A stretch of 64,000 nucleotides of DNA from NCBI GenBank assembly GCA_001673575.1, contig LZME01000074.1:36718-100717 (forward strand). The letters are read 5' to 3'. Made by a program: the position numbers and the translations under genes. The stretch is from Mycolicibacter heraklionensis. Lineage in GTDB: Bacteria > Actinomycetota > Actinomycetes > Mycobacteriales > Mycobacteriaceae. The notes beneath the pieces were generated by a model. It saw only the letters and a list, made by a program, of their open reading frames with translations, searched no databases and was not told where the DNA came from. Below, one piece after another: positions 1 to 11,366 of the stretch; the first letter of the stretch is position 1, and the number at the start of each line of letters is the position of its first letter.

Positions 1-855
1 CAGCGTCAACGTCCCGGCCGCGTCGGCGGCGTGGCGCACCCAGAACTTGCGTGCTGACATCCGTTGCGCACGGGGCGCGAAGACGGTGCCTACCGATGCG
101 TCCGAGAGTGCGTCAGCGGCCGCACTGGCCGCGGCCAGCAACACCGGAACTCCCGCGTCGGCGGCCAGCAGTGCCGACGACAGCTTCGAGACCATGCCGC
201 CGGTGCCCAGGTGGCTGCCCTCGCTGGCAACCACATCGGCGAGATCATCCGGTCCGGCTACCTCGGGGACCAGGCGGGCCGGGCCCTTGCGCGGATCGGA
301 GTCGTAGAGGCCGTCGATGTCGGAGAGCAGCACCAGCGCGTCGGCGCCCACCAGATGCGCCACCAACGCCGAAAGGCGGTCGTTGTCGCCGAACCGAATC
401 TCGCTGGTGGCCACCGTGTCGTTCTCGTTGACGATCGCCACCGCGTGCAATGAGCGCAGCCGGTCCAGGGTGCGGGCGGCGTTGGTGTGCGACACCCGCA
501 TCGAGACGTCCTGGGCGGTCAGCAACACCTGCCCGACGGTGCGTCCAAACCGGCCGAAGGCCGCACTCCACGCATTGACCAACGCCACCTGGCCCACACT
601 GGCAGCGGCCTGTTTGGTGGCCAGATCGGTTGGCCGCTTGGACAATCCGAGCGGCTCCAGCCCGGCGGCGATAGCCCCCGAGGACACGATCGTCACGTCC
701 GAGCCGGCCTTCATTCGGGCCTCGATCGCCTCGGCCAGCCCGGCCAGCCGCGCCGCATCGAACATGCCGGACTCAGTGGTCAGTGCGGTGGTGCCGATCT
801 TGACCACGACGGTGCGCGCGGTGCGAATCGCTTCGCGCGCGCCACTGCCGGTCAC
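1..855 (-). CDS. proB: Glutamate 5-kinase, 3' end cut by window edge
   Basis: Phosphorylates L-glutamate with ATP, the first step of proline synthesis, in the cytoplasm. The GTG start overlaps the obg stop in a GTGA, so it is the last gene seen of the rplU-rpmA-obg-proB unit. The 285 visible residues show the amino-acid-kinase fold: [10 protein letters not shown] near the N-terminus (phosphate loop), [15 protein letters not shown] and [12 protein letters not shown], the substrate and ATP binding segments. The family is about 370 residues; the C-terminal PUA-type part lies beyond position 1. Nothing looks broken; the truncation is only the window edge. Confidence 0.93.
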   Translation of the reverse strand, partial: MTGSGAREAIRTARTVVVKIGTTALTTESGMFDAARLAGLAEAIEARMKAGSDVTIVSSGAIAAGLEPLGLSKRPTDLATKQAAASVGQVALVNAWSAAFGRFGRTVGQVLLTAQDVSMRVSHTNAARTLDRLRSLHAVAIVNENDTVATSEIRFGDNDRLSALVAHLVGADALVLLSDIDGLYDSDPRKGPARLVPEVAGPDDLADVVASEGSHLGTGGMVSKLSSALLAADAGVPVLLAAASAAADALSDASVGTVFAPRAQRMSARKFWVRHAADAAGTLTL

Positions 856-2297
856 TCGTCCTCCGAATGCTCTCGGCGCTGCTTGCGTGCCACCTTGCGC
901 TCGGCGGCACCCACTCGGTCGCTGCGCTCCAGCCTGCTGTCCGTGCCGCGGCCAGACAGCGTCATGTCCACCCCGGCCGGAGTAGTCGGCTCCCAGTCGA
1001 AGGTCATGTCTCCGATGGTCACCGCGCAGCCCGGTGTGGCGCCTCGTTTCAGCAGTTCGTCCTCGACCCCGAGACGGGCCAGCCGGTCGCCCAGGTAGCC
1101 GACCGCTTCGTCGTTGTCGAAGTTGGTCTGGTGCACCCAGCGCTCGGGCTGTGTTCCGCGCACCAGGAAGCCACCGTCACCGTCGGATTCCACGGTGAAC
1201 CCGGTCTCCCCCGCGCGAACAGGACGGATCACCGGGCGGCGCGCCACCGGCTCCGGTTGGGCGGCCCGATACGCCGACACCATCTCGGCTAGGGCAAACG
1301 TCAACGGCCGCAAGCCGGCACGGCTCACCGTCGAGACCATGAACACCGGCCAACCACGCTCGGCCGCGATGTCGTCGCGGACGAATTCCGCCATCTCCAG
1401 CGCCTCGGGCACATCGATCTTGTTGAGCACCACCGCCCGCGGCCGGTCGACCAGGTCGCCGAGTGTCGAATCCCCTTGCATGGTCGGGGTATAGGCGGCC
1501 AGTTCCGCTTCGATCGCTTCGATGTCAGAGAGCGGGTCTCGGCCCGGCTCAGCGGTCGCGCAGTCGACGACGTGCACCAGCACGGCGCAGCGTTCGATGT
1601 GCCGCAGAAAGTCCAAGCCCAGCCCGCGACCGGTCGAGGCACCGGGAATGAGGCCGGGAACATCGGCCGCGGTGAAGGTGTTCTCTCCGGCCGAGACCAC
1701 GCCCAGGTTGGGCGCCAACGTGGTGAACGGATAGTCGGCGATCTTCGGCTTGGCCGCCGAGATCACTGACACCAGTGCGGATTTGCCCGCGGACGGAAAT
1801 CCGATCAGCCCGACATCGGCGACCGTCTTGAGTTCCAGGGTGAGGTCGCGGGTTTCGCCCTTCTCCCCCAACAGTGCGAAGCCGGGCGCCTTTCGGGCAC
1901 GCGACACCAGCGCCGCATTGCCCAGACCGCCGCGTCCGCCGACTGCCGCCTCGAAGCGGGCACCCGTCCCCACCAGGTCGGCCAACAGCCGCCCGTGTTC
2001 GTCGAGGACAACGGTGCCGTCGGGCACCTTGATCTCCAGGTCCGCGCCTGTGGCGCCGTCCTTGTTGTTGCCCTGGCCCTGCTTGCCGGAGGCCGCGGCG
2101 ATGTGCGGCCGAAAGTGGAAGTCCAGCAGGGTGTGCACCTGGGGGTCGACGACCAGCACGACGCTGCCGCCGCGGCCACCATTGCCACCGTCGGGACCAC
2201 CGAGCGGTTTGAACTTCTCTCGGTGAATCGAGGCGCAGCCGTTGCCCCCGTCGCCGGCGCGCACATGGATGACAACGCGGTCGACGAACCGGGACAT
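852..2297 (-). CDS. obg: GTPase Obg (CgtA), ribosome assembly
   Basis: Essential GTPase involved in late 50S assembly and stress signalling. The 481-residue product begins [12 protein letters not shown]. It has a glycine-rich Obg domain (about 1-160), a G domain with [10 protein letters not shown] (P-loop), [10 protein letters not shown] (G3) and NKID (G4), and a C-terminal OCT domain before a basic tail. I chose ATG 2297 over a longer upstream reading because a GAGGAA ribosome binding site sits 5 nt before it and family members start here. It lies downstream of rpmA and overlaps proB by 4 nt. Confidence 0.96.
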   Translation of the reverse strand: MSRFVDRVVIHVRAGDGGNGCASIHREKFKPLGGPDGGNGGRGGSVVLVVDPQVHTLLDFHFRPHIAAASGKQGQGNNKDGATGADLEIKVPDGTVVLDEHGRLLADLVGTGARFEAAVGGRGGLGNAALVSRARKAPGFALLGEKGETRDLTLELKTVADVGLIGFPSAGKSALVSVISAAKPKIADYPFTTLAPNLGVVSAGENTFTAADVPGLIPGASTGRGLGLDFLRHIERCAVLVHVVDCATAEPGRDPLSDIEAIEAELAAYTPTMQGDSTLGDLVDRPRAVVLNKIDVPEALEMAEFVRDDIAAERGWPVFMVSTVSRAGLRPLTFALAEMVSAYRAAQPEPVARRPVIRPVRAGETGFTVESDGDGGFLVRGTQPERWVHQTNFDNDEAVGYLGDRLARLGVEDELLKRGATPGCAVTIGDMTFDWEPTTPAGVDMTLSGRGTDSRLERSDRVGAAERKVARKQRREHSEDE

Positions 2298-2399
2298 CGG
2301 GCTTCCTCTCACCAATCCCACGCATCGAGCGTGTAACCACTGCGAGTTCTGTCGCTCTTTTTCGCAGTCAGTGCACGTTCGCTGCGCAGGGCCGGTTGG

Positions 2400-2666
2400 T
2401 TAGCTCTCCGCGCGGGCGACAGGCACGATGTTGATCAGTTTGCGGCCGCGCTTCACACCGAACTCGACCGCACCGGGTGCCGTGGCGAACAGGGTGTCGT
2501 CGCCGCCGCGCCCGACGTTCACGCCGGGGTGGAAGTGAGTGCCGCGCTGGCGAACCAGGATCTCGCCGGCCTTGACGACCTGGCCGCCGAACCGCTTGAC
2601 GCCGAGTCGCTGGGCGTTTGAGTCGCGCCCGTTACGTGAGCTGGAAGCGCCCTTTTTGTGTGCCAT
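2400..2666 (-). CDS. rpmA: 50S ribosomal protein L27
   Basis: Ribosomal protein near the peptidyl-transferase centre. The 88 residues have the standard family length and start [16 protein letters not shown], with the conserved [20 protein letters not shown] core. It begins directly at MAHKKG, so there is no cleavable N-terminal extension of the Firmicutes kind. It lies 17 nt downstream of rplU and is probably co-transcribed with rplU, obg and proB. Confidence 0.98.
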   Translation of the reverse strand: MAHKKGASSSRNGRDSNAQRLGVKRFGGQVVKAGEILVRQRGTHFHPGVNVGRGGDDTLFATAPGAVEFGVKRGRKLINIVPVARAES

Positions 2667-2683
2667 CTCGCTGCCTCCTGCTG

Positions 2684-2995
2684 CTACTTGATTCCGGTGA
2701 CCTTGAGCACGGTCAGCTGCTGACGGTGACCCTGCCGCTTGTGGTAGCCGGTCTTGTTCTTGAACTTGTGGATGCGGATCTTCGGGCCCTTGGTGTGCTC
2801 CAGGACCTCGCCGGTGACCGCGACCTTCGCCAGCTTGGCAGCGTCGGTGGTGACGGTGGCACCGTCCACAACCAGCGCGACCGGCAGCGAGACCGACGAT
2901 CCCGGCTCGGACTCGATCTTCTCAACCTTGAGCACGTCACCAACGGCAACCTTGTACTGCTTGCCGCCGGTTTTGACGATTGCGTACGTCGCCAT
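2684..2995 (-). CDS. rplU: 50S ribosomal protein L21
   Basis: Large-subunit ribosomal protein that binds 23S rRNA. The 103-residue product starts [16 protein letters not shown] and carries the family signature [21 protein letters not shown] near the C-terminus. It is the first gene of the rplU-rpmA-obg-proB unit; a SigA-type promoter candidate lies upstream at 3078-3106. Confidence 0.98.
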   Translation of the reverse strand: MATYAIVKTGGKQYKVAVGDVLKVEKIESEPGSSVSLPVALVVDGATVTTDAAKLAKVAVTGEVLEHTKGPKIRIHKFKNKTGYHKRQGHRQQLTVLKVTGIK

Positions 2996-3077
2996 CGTTG
3001 GTTTCTACCTCTGCTTCTCGGGCGCGCACGCCATCGGGACTTGCGCAGGTGTCTGGGGTTCTGTCCGCCGAGCTGTG

Positions 3078-3106
3078 GTTATTCCCGCCTGGCGACAACT
3101 GGTCAA
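3078..3106 (-). promoter_or_regulatory. Candidate SigA-type promoter of rplU-rpmA-obg-proB
   Basis: On the minus strand a TTGACC -35 box (3101-3106) is separated by 17 nt from an AATAAC -10 box (3078-3083), about 80 nt upstream of the rplU start. Box match and spacing fit a housekeeping promoter. No transcript data are available here. Confidence 0.45.
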
Positions 3107-3147
3107 GGGTACGTGACCAGCGGCTAAGGGGTCAAACCGGCACTACG

Positions 3148-6060
3148 TTAGATCGGTGGCCCGGCCGGCCGGGCCGCCGCACGCCGACGTCGAGGACGCT
3201 CGACCACCGCAACTTCCACCACGGGCTCGTCAAAGTCCTCGGAGTCTTCTGCATCGTCGGAGTCGTCGGAGTCGTCGTCGGACTCATCAGACTCATCGAT
3301 GACATCCAGGTCGTCATCGAAGTCTTCGTCGTCATCATCGTCGAGATCGACTTCGTCGTCGTCGGTGTCTTCGTCGTCGTCGGTGTCTTCGTCGTCGGCG
3401 TCCTCATCGACGTCTTCGTCGTCGACATCGGCGAGGTCCTCATCGGCCGCCTCAGACTCCAGGGACTCTCTCGCCACCCCGTCGGCGCCCTCGGCCTCCT
3501 CGGCGCCTTCGGCGTCCTGCTCGGCGAGGTTCACCACCAGCTCGTCGCCGTCGGGCGCGGTCTCGTGCTCGTCGTCGGACTCATCGTGTCGGTCGCTGGC
3601 CGCAGCCATCGCCTTGAACATCGGGTGGTCACCGGGCGTGTGCACCGGAACCTTGACGACCGCCGGTTCGTCGACCTTCGGCTTCTTCGAGCGCTTGCTG
3701 CGGCGGCTGCTGGTGGTGGTGCTGCCGCTGCCGCCCGACTCCGTCTTACGTCCCGGCGCGGCCGAATCCACCGGATCGGCATGCAGCACAATGCCACGCC
3801 CCGCACAGTGCTGACACGACGTCGAGAACGCCTCGATCAGCCCGGTGCCCAGGCGTTTGCGGGTCAGCTGCACCAGCCCCAGCGACGTCACCTCCGAAAC
3901 CTGATGGCGGGTTCGGTCGCGGCCCAGCGCCTCCGTGAGCCGACGCAGCACCAGGTCCCGGTTGGACTCCAGCACCATGTCGATGAAGTCGATGACGATG
4001 ATGCCGCCGATGTCCCGCAGGCGAAGCTGCCGCACGATCTCTTCGGCGGCTTCCAAGTTGTTCTTGGTCACCGTCTCCTCGAGGTTGCCCCCGGAGCCGG
4101 TGAACTTGCCGGTGTTGACGTCGACCACCGTCATTGCCTCGGTGCGGTCGATCACCAGCGTGCCGCCCGAAGGCAGCCAGACTTTGCGGTCCAGCGCCTT
4201 GGCCAGCTGCTCGTCGATGCGGTGCACGGCGAATACGTCCGGACCGGCCTGGCCGTCCGGGCCCGTCGGCGCGGTGTAGCGGGTCAACTTCGACACCAGC
4301 TCGGGGGCCACCGAGCCCACGTAGTCGTTGATCGTGGCCCAGGCGTCGTCGCCGGAGACCACCAACTCGGAGAAGTCCTCGTTGAATAGGTCTCGGATCA
4401 CTTTGACCAGCACGTCAGGCTCTTCGTAGAGCGCTACTGCGGCTCCGGCGGCTTTCCCCTTGGTCTCGGCCGCGGTGGCCTCGATCTGGGTCCAGCGTTC
4501 CTGGAGGCGTTCGACGTCGGCGCGGATGTCGGATTCCTTGACGCCCTCCGACGCGGTACGGATGATCACGCCGGCGTCGGCGGGAACCACCTCGCGCAGG
4601 ATCTCCTTGAGCCGCTGACGTTCGGTGTCGGGCAGCTTGCGGCTGATCCCGGTCGACGACGCGCCCGGGACGTAGACCAAGTAGCGACCGGCCAGCGACA
4701 CCTGCGTGGTCAGCCGGGCGCCCTTGTGTCCGATGGGGTCCTTGCTGACCTGCACGACGACATAGTCGCCGGGTTTGAGCGCCTGTTCGATCTTGCGGTT
4801 GGCGCCACCGAGCCCGGCGGCTTCCCAGTTCACCTCACCGGCGTAGAGCACGCCGTTGCGGCCCCGGCCGATGTCGACGAAGGCGGCCTCCATCGACGGC
4901 AGGACGTTCTGGACAATGCCCAGGTAGACGTTGCCCACCAGCGAGGTCGATGCGGCAGACGTCACGAAGTGTTCGACCATCACGCCGTCTTCCAGCACGG
5001 CGATCTGGGTGTAGCGGGCGCCCTGGTGGGGCGGCTCGGTCCGGACCCGGTCACGGACCACCATCCGGCGTTCGACGGCCTCGCGGCGGGCCAGGAACTC
5101 GGCCTCGCTGAGGATCGGCGGGCGGCGGCGCCCGGCGTCGCGCCCGTCGCGCCGGCGCTGCCGTTTGGCCTCCAGCCGTGTCGAACCGGTAATGCCCTGG
5201 ATCTCGTCGTCGCCGGTGCCGCGGTCGCTCTTGGCGGCTCGGCTGCTCTTGGCGCGCGGGGCCCGCTCATGCACGACGGTGTTGGGCGGGTCGTCCGACG
5301 ACCCGGTGTCCTCTTCCTCGCCGGACCCGGCCTTGCGCCGACGGCGGCGACGACGGCGACGGTTGCCCGCGTCCTCGGCCGAACCGCCTTCCTCGTCGGC
5401 GGCGTCCTCGGCGTCTCCGGCCTCCTCCGATTCCGCGGTGGAGTCGTCGTCCTCGGACTCGTCGTCGGCGTCCTCGGCCGCCGCCCCCTCAGACCCGCGG
5501 CCACGGCCACGTCCACGGCGTCCACGGCGACGGCGCCGGTTGGCGGGCCGATCGCCGTTCTCGTCATCGGTGTCGGCGTCGGAACCGCCGAGGTCGTCGT
5601 CGCCATAGTCGTCGGAGTCGTCGTCGGAATCGACTTCGACGTCGCGCGGCACCGGGCGCTCGAAGGCGACCGGCTGCGGTGCGACGAACAACGGCATGTA
5701 GTCAGCCCGCACGGCGGCCGGCTCCGGTGCCGTCTCCAGCAGCAGCCGGGACTCCGGCTCGTCGGGGACCTCGCCGGTTGCCTCGGCCTCGCCGGCCTCC
5801 TGGAACAGTCCGGTGACAGCGGGTTCGGCGGCCGAGTCCAGCAGGTCGCGGACCCGCACCGCCTCGACGCGATCCACGCTGGAGTGGGCGCTGCGCGCCC
5901 GGCCGTCCAACTCCGTCAGCGCATCCAGGACCCGCCGGCTGGTGGTGCCCAGAACCCGTGCCAGCGAGTGCACCCGCAGTCGATCGGGCAACTCCTCGTG
6001 CTCGCTCGGTGCTGCTGATACCTCTGAATCAGGGCCTTTAAAAAGAGAGGGGTCTGCCAC
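3148..6060 (-). CDS. rne: Ribonuclease E/G with acidic C-terminal tail
   Basis: Endoribonuclease central to mRNA decay and rRNA/tRNA maturation. The 970-residue product has an N-terminal disordered region rich in Asp/Glu with basic RRRRRR clusters, an S1 domain followed by the RNase E/G core, a DFIDM segment with catalytic acidic residues near 690, and a Zn-link CxxC (CQHC) near 748. It ends in a strongly acidic tail (about residues 865-940) and a short basic end. I chose GTG 6060 because GAGGAG lies just upstream; the reading frame stays open to 6105. The core is flanked on both sides by low-complexity arms, as in actinobacterial RNase E. The long leader up to ndk may hold autoregulatory structure. 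Confidence 0.95.
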   Translation of the reverse strand: MADPSLFKGPDSEVSAAPSEHEELPDRLRVHSLARVLGTTSRRVLDALTELDGRARSAHSSVDRVEAVRVRDLLDSAAEPAVTGLFQEAGEAEATGEVPDEPESRLLLETAPEPAAVRADYMPLFVAPQPVAFERPVPRDVEVDSDDDSDDYGDDDLGGSDADTDDENGDRPANRRRRRGRRGRGRGRGSEGAAAEDADDESEDDDSTAESEEAGDAEDAADEEGGSAEDAGNRRRRRRRRRKAGSGEEEDTGSSDDPPNTVVHERAPRAKSSRAAKSDRGTGDDEIQGITGSTRLEAKRQRRRDGRDAGRRRPPILSEAEFLARREAVERRMVVRDRVRTEPPHQGARYTQIAVLEDGVMVEHFVTSAASTSLVGNVYLGIVQNVLPSMEAAFVDIGRGRNGVLYAGEVNWEAAGLGGANRKIEQALKPGDYVVVQVSKDPIGHKGARLTTQVSLAGRYLVYVPGASSTGISRKLPDTERQRLKEILREVVPADAGVIIRTASEGVKESDIRADVERLQERWTQIEATAAETKGKAAGAAVALYEEPDVLVKVIRDLFNEDFSELVVSGDDAWATINDYVGSVAPELVSKLTRYTAPTGPDGQAGPDVFAVHRIDEQLAKALDRKVWLPSGGTLVIDRTEAMTVVDVNTGKFTGSGGNLEETVTKNNLEAAEEIVRQLRLRDIGGIIVIDFIDMVLESNRDLVLRRLTEALGRDRTRHQVSEVTSLGLVQLTRKRLGTGLIEAFSTSCQHCAGRGIVLHADPVDSAAPGRKTESGGSGSTTTSSRRSKRSKKPKVDEPAVVKVPVHTPGDHPMFKAMAAASDRHDESDDEHETAPDGDELVVNLAEQDAEGAEEAEGADGVARESLESEAADEDLADVDDEDVDEDADDEDTDDDEDTDDDEVDLDDDDDEDFDDDLDVIDESDESDDDSDDSDDAEDSEDFDEPVVEVAVVERPRRRRAAARPAGPPI

Positions 6061-6356
6061 GTACGTCTCCTCAAGCCCCCGGGCGCGTCGTTGCGACGCG
6101 GCCACGCGAGGACTTCTCGTTATGGGCCCGGCTCACTTCCCCGGGCTTGTGGTGGTCTCGCTCCGAGGGGCTCGGGTTGAACCGACTCGGTGCCTGGCTG
6201 AATGAAAACCGGCGATCGGCGCCGCATCACATATCGCGACCGTCGCACTCGCCGAAGTCTTCATTCGGGTGTCGGAAACCGGTCCGGTGACGTTCACCCG
6301 TTAGTCAGTATCCCACACAATCCACAGGAGCCGGACGAAAGGCACTAACTCCGGGG

Positions 6357-6803
6357 TCAGGCCAGCGTCATGGGATCCGTCGACGCCGACGGCTTCAGGT
6401 CGGGGAACCACAGCGCGATCTCACGCTCGGCCGACTCCGGCGAGTCCGAGCCGTGCACCAGGTTGAACTGGGTCTCCAGGCCGAAATCGCCACGGATGGT
6501 TCCCGGGGTGGCCTTGGCTACCGGGTCGGTTCCACCGGCGAGCTGCCGGAACGCCTCGATGGCGCGCGGCCCTTCCACCACAGCGGCCACCACGGGACCC
6601 GAGGTGATGAAGTCCAGCAGCGAAGCGAAGAACGCCTTGCCGTCGTGCTCGGCGTAGTGCTGCCGGGCCACAGCCTGCTGCACCGGCCGCAGTTCCAGGG
6701 CCGCCAACGTCAGGCCCTTCTTCTCGATCCGGTTGATGATCTCGCCCACCAGCCGACGGTTCACGCCGTCCGGCTTGATCAGTACCAAAGTCCGCTCAGT
6801 CAT
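6357..6803 (-). CDS. ndk: Nucleoside diphosphate kinase
   Basis: Transfers the gamma phosphate between nucleoside di- and triphosphates through a phospho-histidine. The product starts [14 protein letters not shown]; the active-site motif NLVHGSDS is at about residue 117. It is 148 residues, about 12 more than the usual ~136, because of a Ser/Thr/Pro-containing C-terminal extension after WFPDLKP. I chose ATG 6803 by alignment with the family start; an upstream reading to 6914 is not supported. It lies downstream of the DUF4233-folC-valS block on the same strand. Confidence 0.96.
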   Translation of the reverse strand: MTERTLVLIKPDGVNRRLVGEIINRIEKKGLTLAALELRPVQQAVARQHYAEHDGKAFFASLLDFITSGPVVAAVVEGPRAIEAFRQLAGGTDPVAKATPGTIRGDFGLETQFNLVHGSDSPESAEREIALWFPDLKPSASTDPMTLA

Positions 6804-6888
6804 GCAGCGCCGCTCCTCATCCATCGCTCCGCCTTGCTTCGTCGCCAGCGGCACGGCGACAGCGTACCGGCCCCGGTCACCGGTTCCG

Positions 6889-7239
6889 TCACGAGCGTCG
6901 CAAGACCACGGCACGGAAATATGCGATCAGTGCCCACACCGCGGTGAACACCAGGCCCATGATGCCCACCCCGGGGTAAATCACGAAGCCGGCCACCAGC
7001 ACCAGCTGCAGCGCCAGGTTGGCCCAGATCGCCCAGCTGCGGCCCTGGATGCCGGCGAACAGCAGCAGCACCAGTGCCAGGCCGAGCAGATACGCCAGCG
7101 AGAACGGTGTCAGACCGCCCCCGACGACGCTGACCACCGGCAGCGCCAGCAGCACCGTGATGGCTTCGAGGATCAGCGTCGCGGCCATCACGCCGCGAAA
7201 GCCCCGCCACGGGTCGGGAGCATCTGGCTGGCCGGTCAT
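6889..7239 (-). CDS. DUF4233 membrane protein (Rv2446c-like)
   Basis: Small integral membrane protein of 116 residues with four predicted hydrophobic segments (about 17-37, 43-63, 68-86 and 90-108) and short polar ends. It resembles the actinobacterial DUF4233 family, normally found beside folC. Its ATG overlaps the folC stop in an ATGA, so the two are translationally coupled. The function is not established; coupling to folate polyglutamylation is only inferred from position. Confidence 0.85.
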   Translation of the reverse strand: MTGQPDAPDPWRGFRGVMAATLILEAITVLLALPVVSVVGGGLTPFSLAYLLGLALVLLLFAGIQGRSWAIWANLALQLVLVAGFVIYPGVGIMGLVFTAVWALIAYFRAVVLRRS

Positions 7240-8651
7240 GCGGGGTCCTTCCCGAACAGAGAGCGAGCCGCACCGGCGGTGACCACCGAGCCGGTGATCA
7301 CGATGCCGGCCCCTGAAGCTTCGCCCTCGGAATCGAATTCGTCGACCAGTGCGGTAGCGGTGTCGATCGCATCTTCAAGCGTCTCGGTGGTGACCACCCG
7401 GTCGTCGCCGAACCATCGCGCCGCCGCCACGGTGAGCGCCTCCACATCCAGCGCACGCGGAGATCCGTTATGGGTCACCACAATTCGGTCGAACGCCGGT
7501 TCCAGCGCGGCCAAGATGCCGTCGACGTCCTTGTCGCCAAGCACGCTGACCACACCGACCAGATACCGAAAGTCGAAGTCCTCGGCCAGGGCCTGGGCCA
7601 ATACGGCGGCGCCGGCCGGGTTGTGCGCGGCGTCGATGAACACCGTGGGCGAGCTGCGCATCCGCTCCAGCCGGCCGGGGCTGCGCACCGCGGCGAATCC
7701 CGCCCGAACGGTCTCGACGTCGAGCTGACGCTCGGCACCGGCGCCGAAGAACGCCTCCACCGCCGCCAGCGCCAGCACCGCGTTGTGGGCCTGGTGTTCG
7801 CCGTGCAGCGGCAGAAAAATGTCGGAGTACACCCCGCCCAAACCCTGCAGTTCCAGGACCTGCCCGCCGACCGCGAGTTGGCGGCTAAGCACCGCGAACT
7901 CCGAGGTCTCCCGCGCCACCGCGGCGTCGGCACGCACCGACTGCGCCAGCAGCACCTCCATCACCTCGGGCACCTGACGGGCGATCACCGCCACGGTGTC
8001 GGTCAGTTCATCCGACGAGCGGTGAATGATGCCGGCCTTCTCCTCGGCGATCCCGGCGATGTCCTCACCGAGGTAGTCGACGTGGTCGATGCCGATGGGG
8101 GTGATGACGGCGACCAGAGCTTCCACGACGTTGGTGGCGTCCCAGCGACCACCCATGCCGACTTCCACGATGGCGACGTCGACCGGGGCGTCGGCGAATG
8201 CCGCGAACGCCATCCCGGTGAGCACCTCGAACTTGCTCATGGCCGGTCCCCCGTCTGCCTGCGAGGACGCATCGACCATCTGCACGAAGGGCTCGATCTC
8301 GGTGTAAGTCTCCACATAGCGCGCCGGGCTGATCGGCTCGCCGTCGATCGCAATGCGCTCGACCGCCGACTGCAGGTGCGGGCTGGTGGTGCGCCCGGTA
8401 CGACGGCTGAACGCCGTCAGCAGCGCGTCGATCATCCGCACCACCGACGTCTTGCCGTTGGTGCCGGCCACGTGAATGGACGGGTAACCGCGCTGCGGCG
8501 AGCCGAGCAACTCGAGCAGGGCGTTGATGCGGGTCAGGCTGGGTTCGATCTTGGTCTCGCCCCAACGCTGATCAAGTAGGTGCTCGACTTGGAGCAGGGC
8601 CGCGATCTCGTCCGGGCTGGGCTCGCCTGCGCCGATCGGATGATCGGTCAC
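7236..8651 (-). CDS. folC: Folylpolyglutamate / dihydrofolate synthase
   Basis: Mur-ligase-family enzyme that adds glutamate to dihydropteroate and folates. The 471-residue product has an ATP loop at [14 protein letters not shown], the [14 protein letters not shown] segment, GIDHVDYLG, and a C-terminal domain with [11 protein letters not shown] and [10 protein letters not shown]. The GTG start overlaps the valS stop (GTGA), and the stop overlaps the DUF4233 gene, so valS, folC and DUF4233 form one operon. Confidence 0.96.
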   Translation of the reverse strand: MTDHPIGAGEPSPDEIAALLQVEHLLDQRWGETKIEPSLTRINALLELLGSPQRGYPSIHVAGTNGKTSVVRMIDALLTAFSRRTGRTTSPHLQSAVERIAIDGEPISPARYVETYTEIEPFVQMVDASSQADGGPAMSKFEVLTGMAFAAFADAPVDVAIVEVGMGGRWDATNVVEALVAVITPIGIDHVDYLGEDIAGIAEEKAGIIHRSSDELTDTVAVIARQVPEVMEVLLAQSVRADAAVARETSEFAVLSRQLAVGGQVLELQGLGGVYSDIFLPLHGEHQAHNAVLALAAVEAFFGAGAERQLDVETVRAGFAAVRSPGRLERMRSSPTVFIDAAHNPAGAAVLAQALAEDFDFRYLVGVVSVLGDKDVDGILAALEPAFDRIVVTHNGSPRALDVEALTVAAARWFGDDRVVTTETLEDAIDTATALVDEFDSEGEASGAGIVITGSVVTAGAARSLFGKDPA

Positions 8652-11287
8652 GTCAGGCCTGCCAGGCGCGCGGTGATGCGCTCCACTTCGTCGCGGGCCA
8701 GCTGTTGGCGGGCCCGGATCTTCTCGACCACCGCCTCAGGCGCCTTGCCCAGGAATTCGTCGTTGCCCAGCTTTGCCGAGGTGGCCTCGAGGTCCTTACG
8801 CGCAGTGGCCAGGTCCTTTTCCAAGCGGCGACGCTCCGCGACGACGTCGACGGTGCCGGAGGTGTCCAGTTCGACGACGACCGTTCCGCGAGTAAGCCGC
8901 ACCTCGACGGTGGCCGACGGCGCGAAGTCCTCCCCCGGCTCGGTCAGCCAGGCCTGGGACGCCACCGCGGCAACCTGGGTGGCCAGGTCGGCGTCGTCGA
9001 TGCCGGTCAGCCGGGCCGAGACTTTCTGCCGGTCACGCAGGCCCTGGTCGCTGCGGAACCGGCGCACTTCGGTCACCAGCTTCTGCATGTCGGTGATCCG
9101 TTGCGCAGCCACCTGGTCCAAGGCGATGCCCGACGGGGCCGGCCAGTCCGCGATCACCAGCGACTCTGCACCGGTGAGCTCCTGCCACAGGGTTTCGGTG
9201 ACGAACGGGATCACCGGGTGCAACAGCCGCAACAGGGTGTCCAGCACCGCCGCGAGCACGGCCGTGGTGTGCGTCAACCCCTGCCCCAACTGGGTCTTGG
9301 CCAATTCGACGTACCAGTCGCAGAACTCGTCCCAGGCGAAGTGGTACAGCGCCTCGCAGGCCCGCCCGAACTCGTAGCCCTCGAACGCCGAATCCACTTC
9401 GGCGCGAACCTCTTCCAGGCGCCCCAGGATCCAGCGGTCGGCGTCGGTCAGCTCCCCGACCGGCGGCAGCGACGCCGGCGATGCGCCGTTCATCAGGGCG
9501 AACCGGGTCGCGTTGAACAGCTTGGTGACGAAGTTGCGCGACGCGCGGGCGTGGTCCTCACCGATCGACAGGTCACTGCCGGGGCTCGCTCCGCGGGCCA
9601 GGGTGAACCGCAGAGCGTCGGCGCCGAACATCTCCACCCAGTCCAGCGGGTCGATCCCGTTACCACGGGACTTGCTCATCTTGCGGCCGTGTTCGTCGCG
9701 AATCAGGCCGTGCAGGAACACATTGCGGAACGGCACCTTGCCTTCGGGCAGCGCGGCGTCGCCGCCGACGAAGGTCCCGAACATCATCATCCGGGCGACC
9801 CAGAAGAACAGGATGTCGTAGCCGGTCACCAAAACGCTTGTCGGATAAAACTTCTCCAGCTCCGGCGTGGCATCCGGCCAGCCCATCGTGGAGAACGGCC
9901 ACAACGCCGAGGAGAACCAGGTGTCCAGCACGTCGGGGTCCTGCTCCCAGCCCTCCGGCGGGGTCTCGTCCGGGCCGACGCAGACCTTTTCGCCGTTGGG
10001 CCCATGCCAGATCGGGATGCGGTGTCCCCACCACAGCTGCCGGGAGATGCACCAGTCGTGCATGTCGTCGACCCAGCCGAACCAGCGCGGCTCCAGGCTC
10101 TTCGGGTGGATGACGGTGTCGCCGTCTCGGACCGCGTCACCGGCGGCCTTGGCCAGCGAGGAGACGTCGACCCACCACTGCATGGACAGTCGCGGTTCGA
10201 TGACCTCGCCGCTGCGCTCGGAATGCCCGACGCTGTGCAGGTAGGGCCGCTTCTCGGCCACGATGCGGCCTTGCGCGGCCAGCGCTTCACGCACCGCGAC
10301 ACGCGCCTCGAACCGGTCCATGCCGTCGAATTGTGTTCCGGTGCCGGTGATCCGGGCGCGTTTATCCAGGATCGTCGGCATGTCCAGCTGGTGGCGCAGA
10401 CCGATCTCGAAGTCGTTGGGGTCGTGGGCGGGGGTGACTTTGACCGCGCCGGTGCCGAATTCGGGATCGACGTGGGCGTCGGCGACCACGGCGATCTGAC
10501 GGTCCAAGAACGGATGCGGCAGTGAGCTGCCCACCAGGTCGCGGTACCGGTCGTCGTCGGGATGCACCGCGATCGCGGTGTCACCGAGCATGGTCTCGAG
10601 CCGGGTGGTGGCCACCACGATATGGGGCTGGGTGTCGTCCATTGAGCCGTAGCGGAACGACACCAGCTCGCCCTCGATGTCGTCGTATTTGACCTCGAGA
10701 TCGCTGATCGCGGTCTCCAGCACCGGCGACCAGTTGACCAGTCGTTCGGCCTGGTAGATCAGCCCGGCGTCGTAGAGCCGCTTGAAGATGGTGCGGACCG
10801 CCCGCGACAGGCCCTCGTCCATGGTGAACCGTTCGCGACTCCAGTCCACGCCGTCGCCGAGCCGGCGCATCTGGCCGCCGATGGTGCCGCCGGATTCCCG
10901 CTTCCAGTCCCACACCTTCTCGATGAACTGTTCGCGGCCGAAGTCTTCCTTGCTCTTGCCGTCGGCGGCGAGCTGGCGTTCGACCACACTCTGGGTGGCG
11001 ATGCCGGCGTGGTCCATGCCCGGCAGCCACAGCACCTCGTAGCCCTGCATCCGCTTACGCCGGGTCAACACGTCCATCAGGGTGTGGTCGAGCGCGTGCC
11101 CCATGTGCAGGCTGCCGGTGACGTTGGGCGGGGGCAGCACGATCGAGTAGCCGGGCTTGTCGCTGGTGGGGTCCGCGGTGAAGTAGCCGGCATCCACCCA
11201 ACGCTGGTAGATCGCGTCCTCGACCGCACCCGGCTCCCACGACTTGGGTAGGTGATCGGCGTTGGCGGCGTTGGGAGTGTCAGTCAC
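8648..11287 (-). CDS. valS: Valyl-tRNA synthetase
   Basis: Class I aminoacyl-tRNA synthetase charging tRNA-Val. The 879-residue product has the HIGH-type motif HMGHAL near residue 60, an editing domain in the middle third, KMSKSRGNG near residue 545, an anticodon-binding domain, and a C-terminal coiled coil ([15 protein letters not shown]). The GTG start is followed by [12 protein letters not shown]. It is the first gene of valS-folC-DUF4233. The upstream DUF937 gene is separated from it by a strong terminator. Confidence 0.97.
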   Translation of the reverse strand: MTDTPNAANADHLPKSWEPGAVEDAIYQRWVDAGYFTADPTSDKPGYSIVLPPPNVTGSLHMGHALDHTLMDVLTRRKRMQGYEVLWLPGMDHAGIATQSVVERQLAADGKSKEDFGREQFIEKVWDWKRESGGTIGGQMRRLGDGVDWSRERFTMDEGLSRAVRTIFKRLYDAGLIYQAERLVNWSPVLETAISDLEVKYDDIEGELVSFRYGSMDDTQPHIVVATTRLETMLGDTAIAVHPDDDRYRDLVGSSLPHPFLDRQIAVVADAHVDPEFGTGAVKVTPAHDPNDFEIGLRHQLDMPTILDKRARITGTGTQFDGMDRFEARVAVREALAAQGRIVAEKRPYLHSVGHSERSGEVIEPRLSMQWWVDVSSLAKAAGDAVRDGDTVIHPKSLEPRWFGWVDDMHDWCISRQLWWGHRIPIWHGPNGEKVCVGPDETPPEGWEQDPDVLDTWFSSALWPFSTMGWPDATPELEKFYPTSVLVTGYDILFFWVARMMMFGTFVGGDAALPEGKVPFRNVFLHGLIRDEHGRKMSKSRGNGIDPLDWVEMFGADALRFTLARGASPGSDLSIGEDHARASRNFVTKLFNATRFALMNGASPASLPPVGELTDADRWILGRLEEVRAEVDSAFEGYEFGRACEALYHFAWDEFCDWYVELAKTQLGQGLTHTTAVLAAVLDTLLRLLHPVIPFVTETLWQELTGAESLVIADWPAPSGIALDQVAAQRITDMQKLVTEVRRFRSDQGLRDRQKVSARLTGIDDADLATQVAAVASQAWLTEPGEDFAPSATVEVRLTRGTVVVELDTSGTVDVVAERRRLEKDLATARKDLEATSAKLGNDEFLGKAPEAVVEKIRARQQLARDEVERITARLAGLT

Positions 11288-11324
11288 CGCTCAATTCTAG
11301 GAATGCGCTCCCGAAAGACGACAA

Positions 11325-11353
11325 AGCCCCCGAACCTGATCGGTTCGGGGGCT
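11325..11353 (-). terminator. Intrinsic terminator after the DUF937 gene
   Basis: Perfect 12-bp stem, AGCCCCCGAACC paired with GGTTCGGGGGCT around a 5-nt loop, 14 nt past the DUF937 stop. A short T-rich end (TTTG) follows on the minus strand. It separates that gene from valS. Confidence 0.8.
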
Positions 11354-11366
11354 CTGTGCTGACGCG

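Noticed and set aside
3158-3175. 18-bp perfect palindrome GGCCCGGCCGGCCGGGCC as an rne terminator
   Set aside because: It lies inside the last codons of rne, has no loop and no T run; it more likely reflects Pro/Ala/Gly codons.
2980-4389. 469-residue open frame on the plus strand
   Set aside because: Antisense to rne; its hydrophobic VV/VVIVV runs are the reverse reading of the acidic tail. No domain and no ribosome binding site.
4726-6018. 430-residue open frame on the plus strand
   Set aside because: Antisense shadow of rne's low-complexity N-terminal region; GC-rich codon bias keeps it open.
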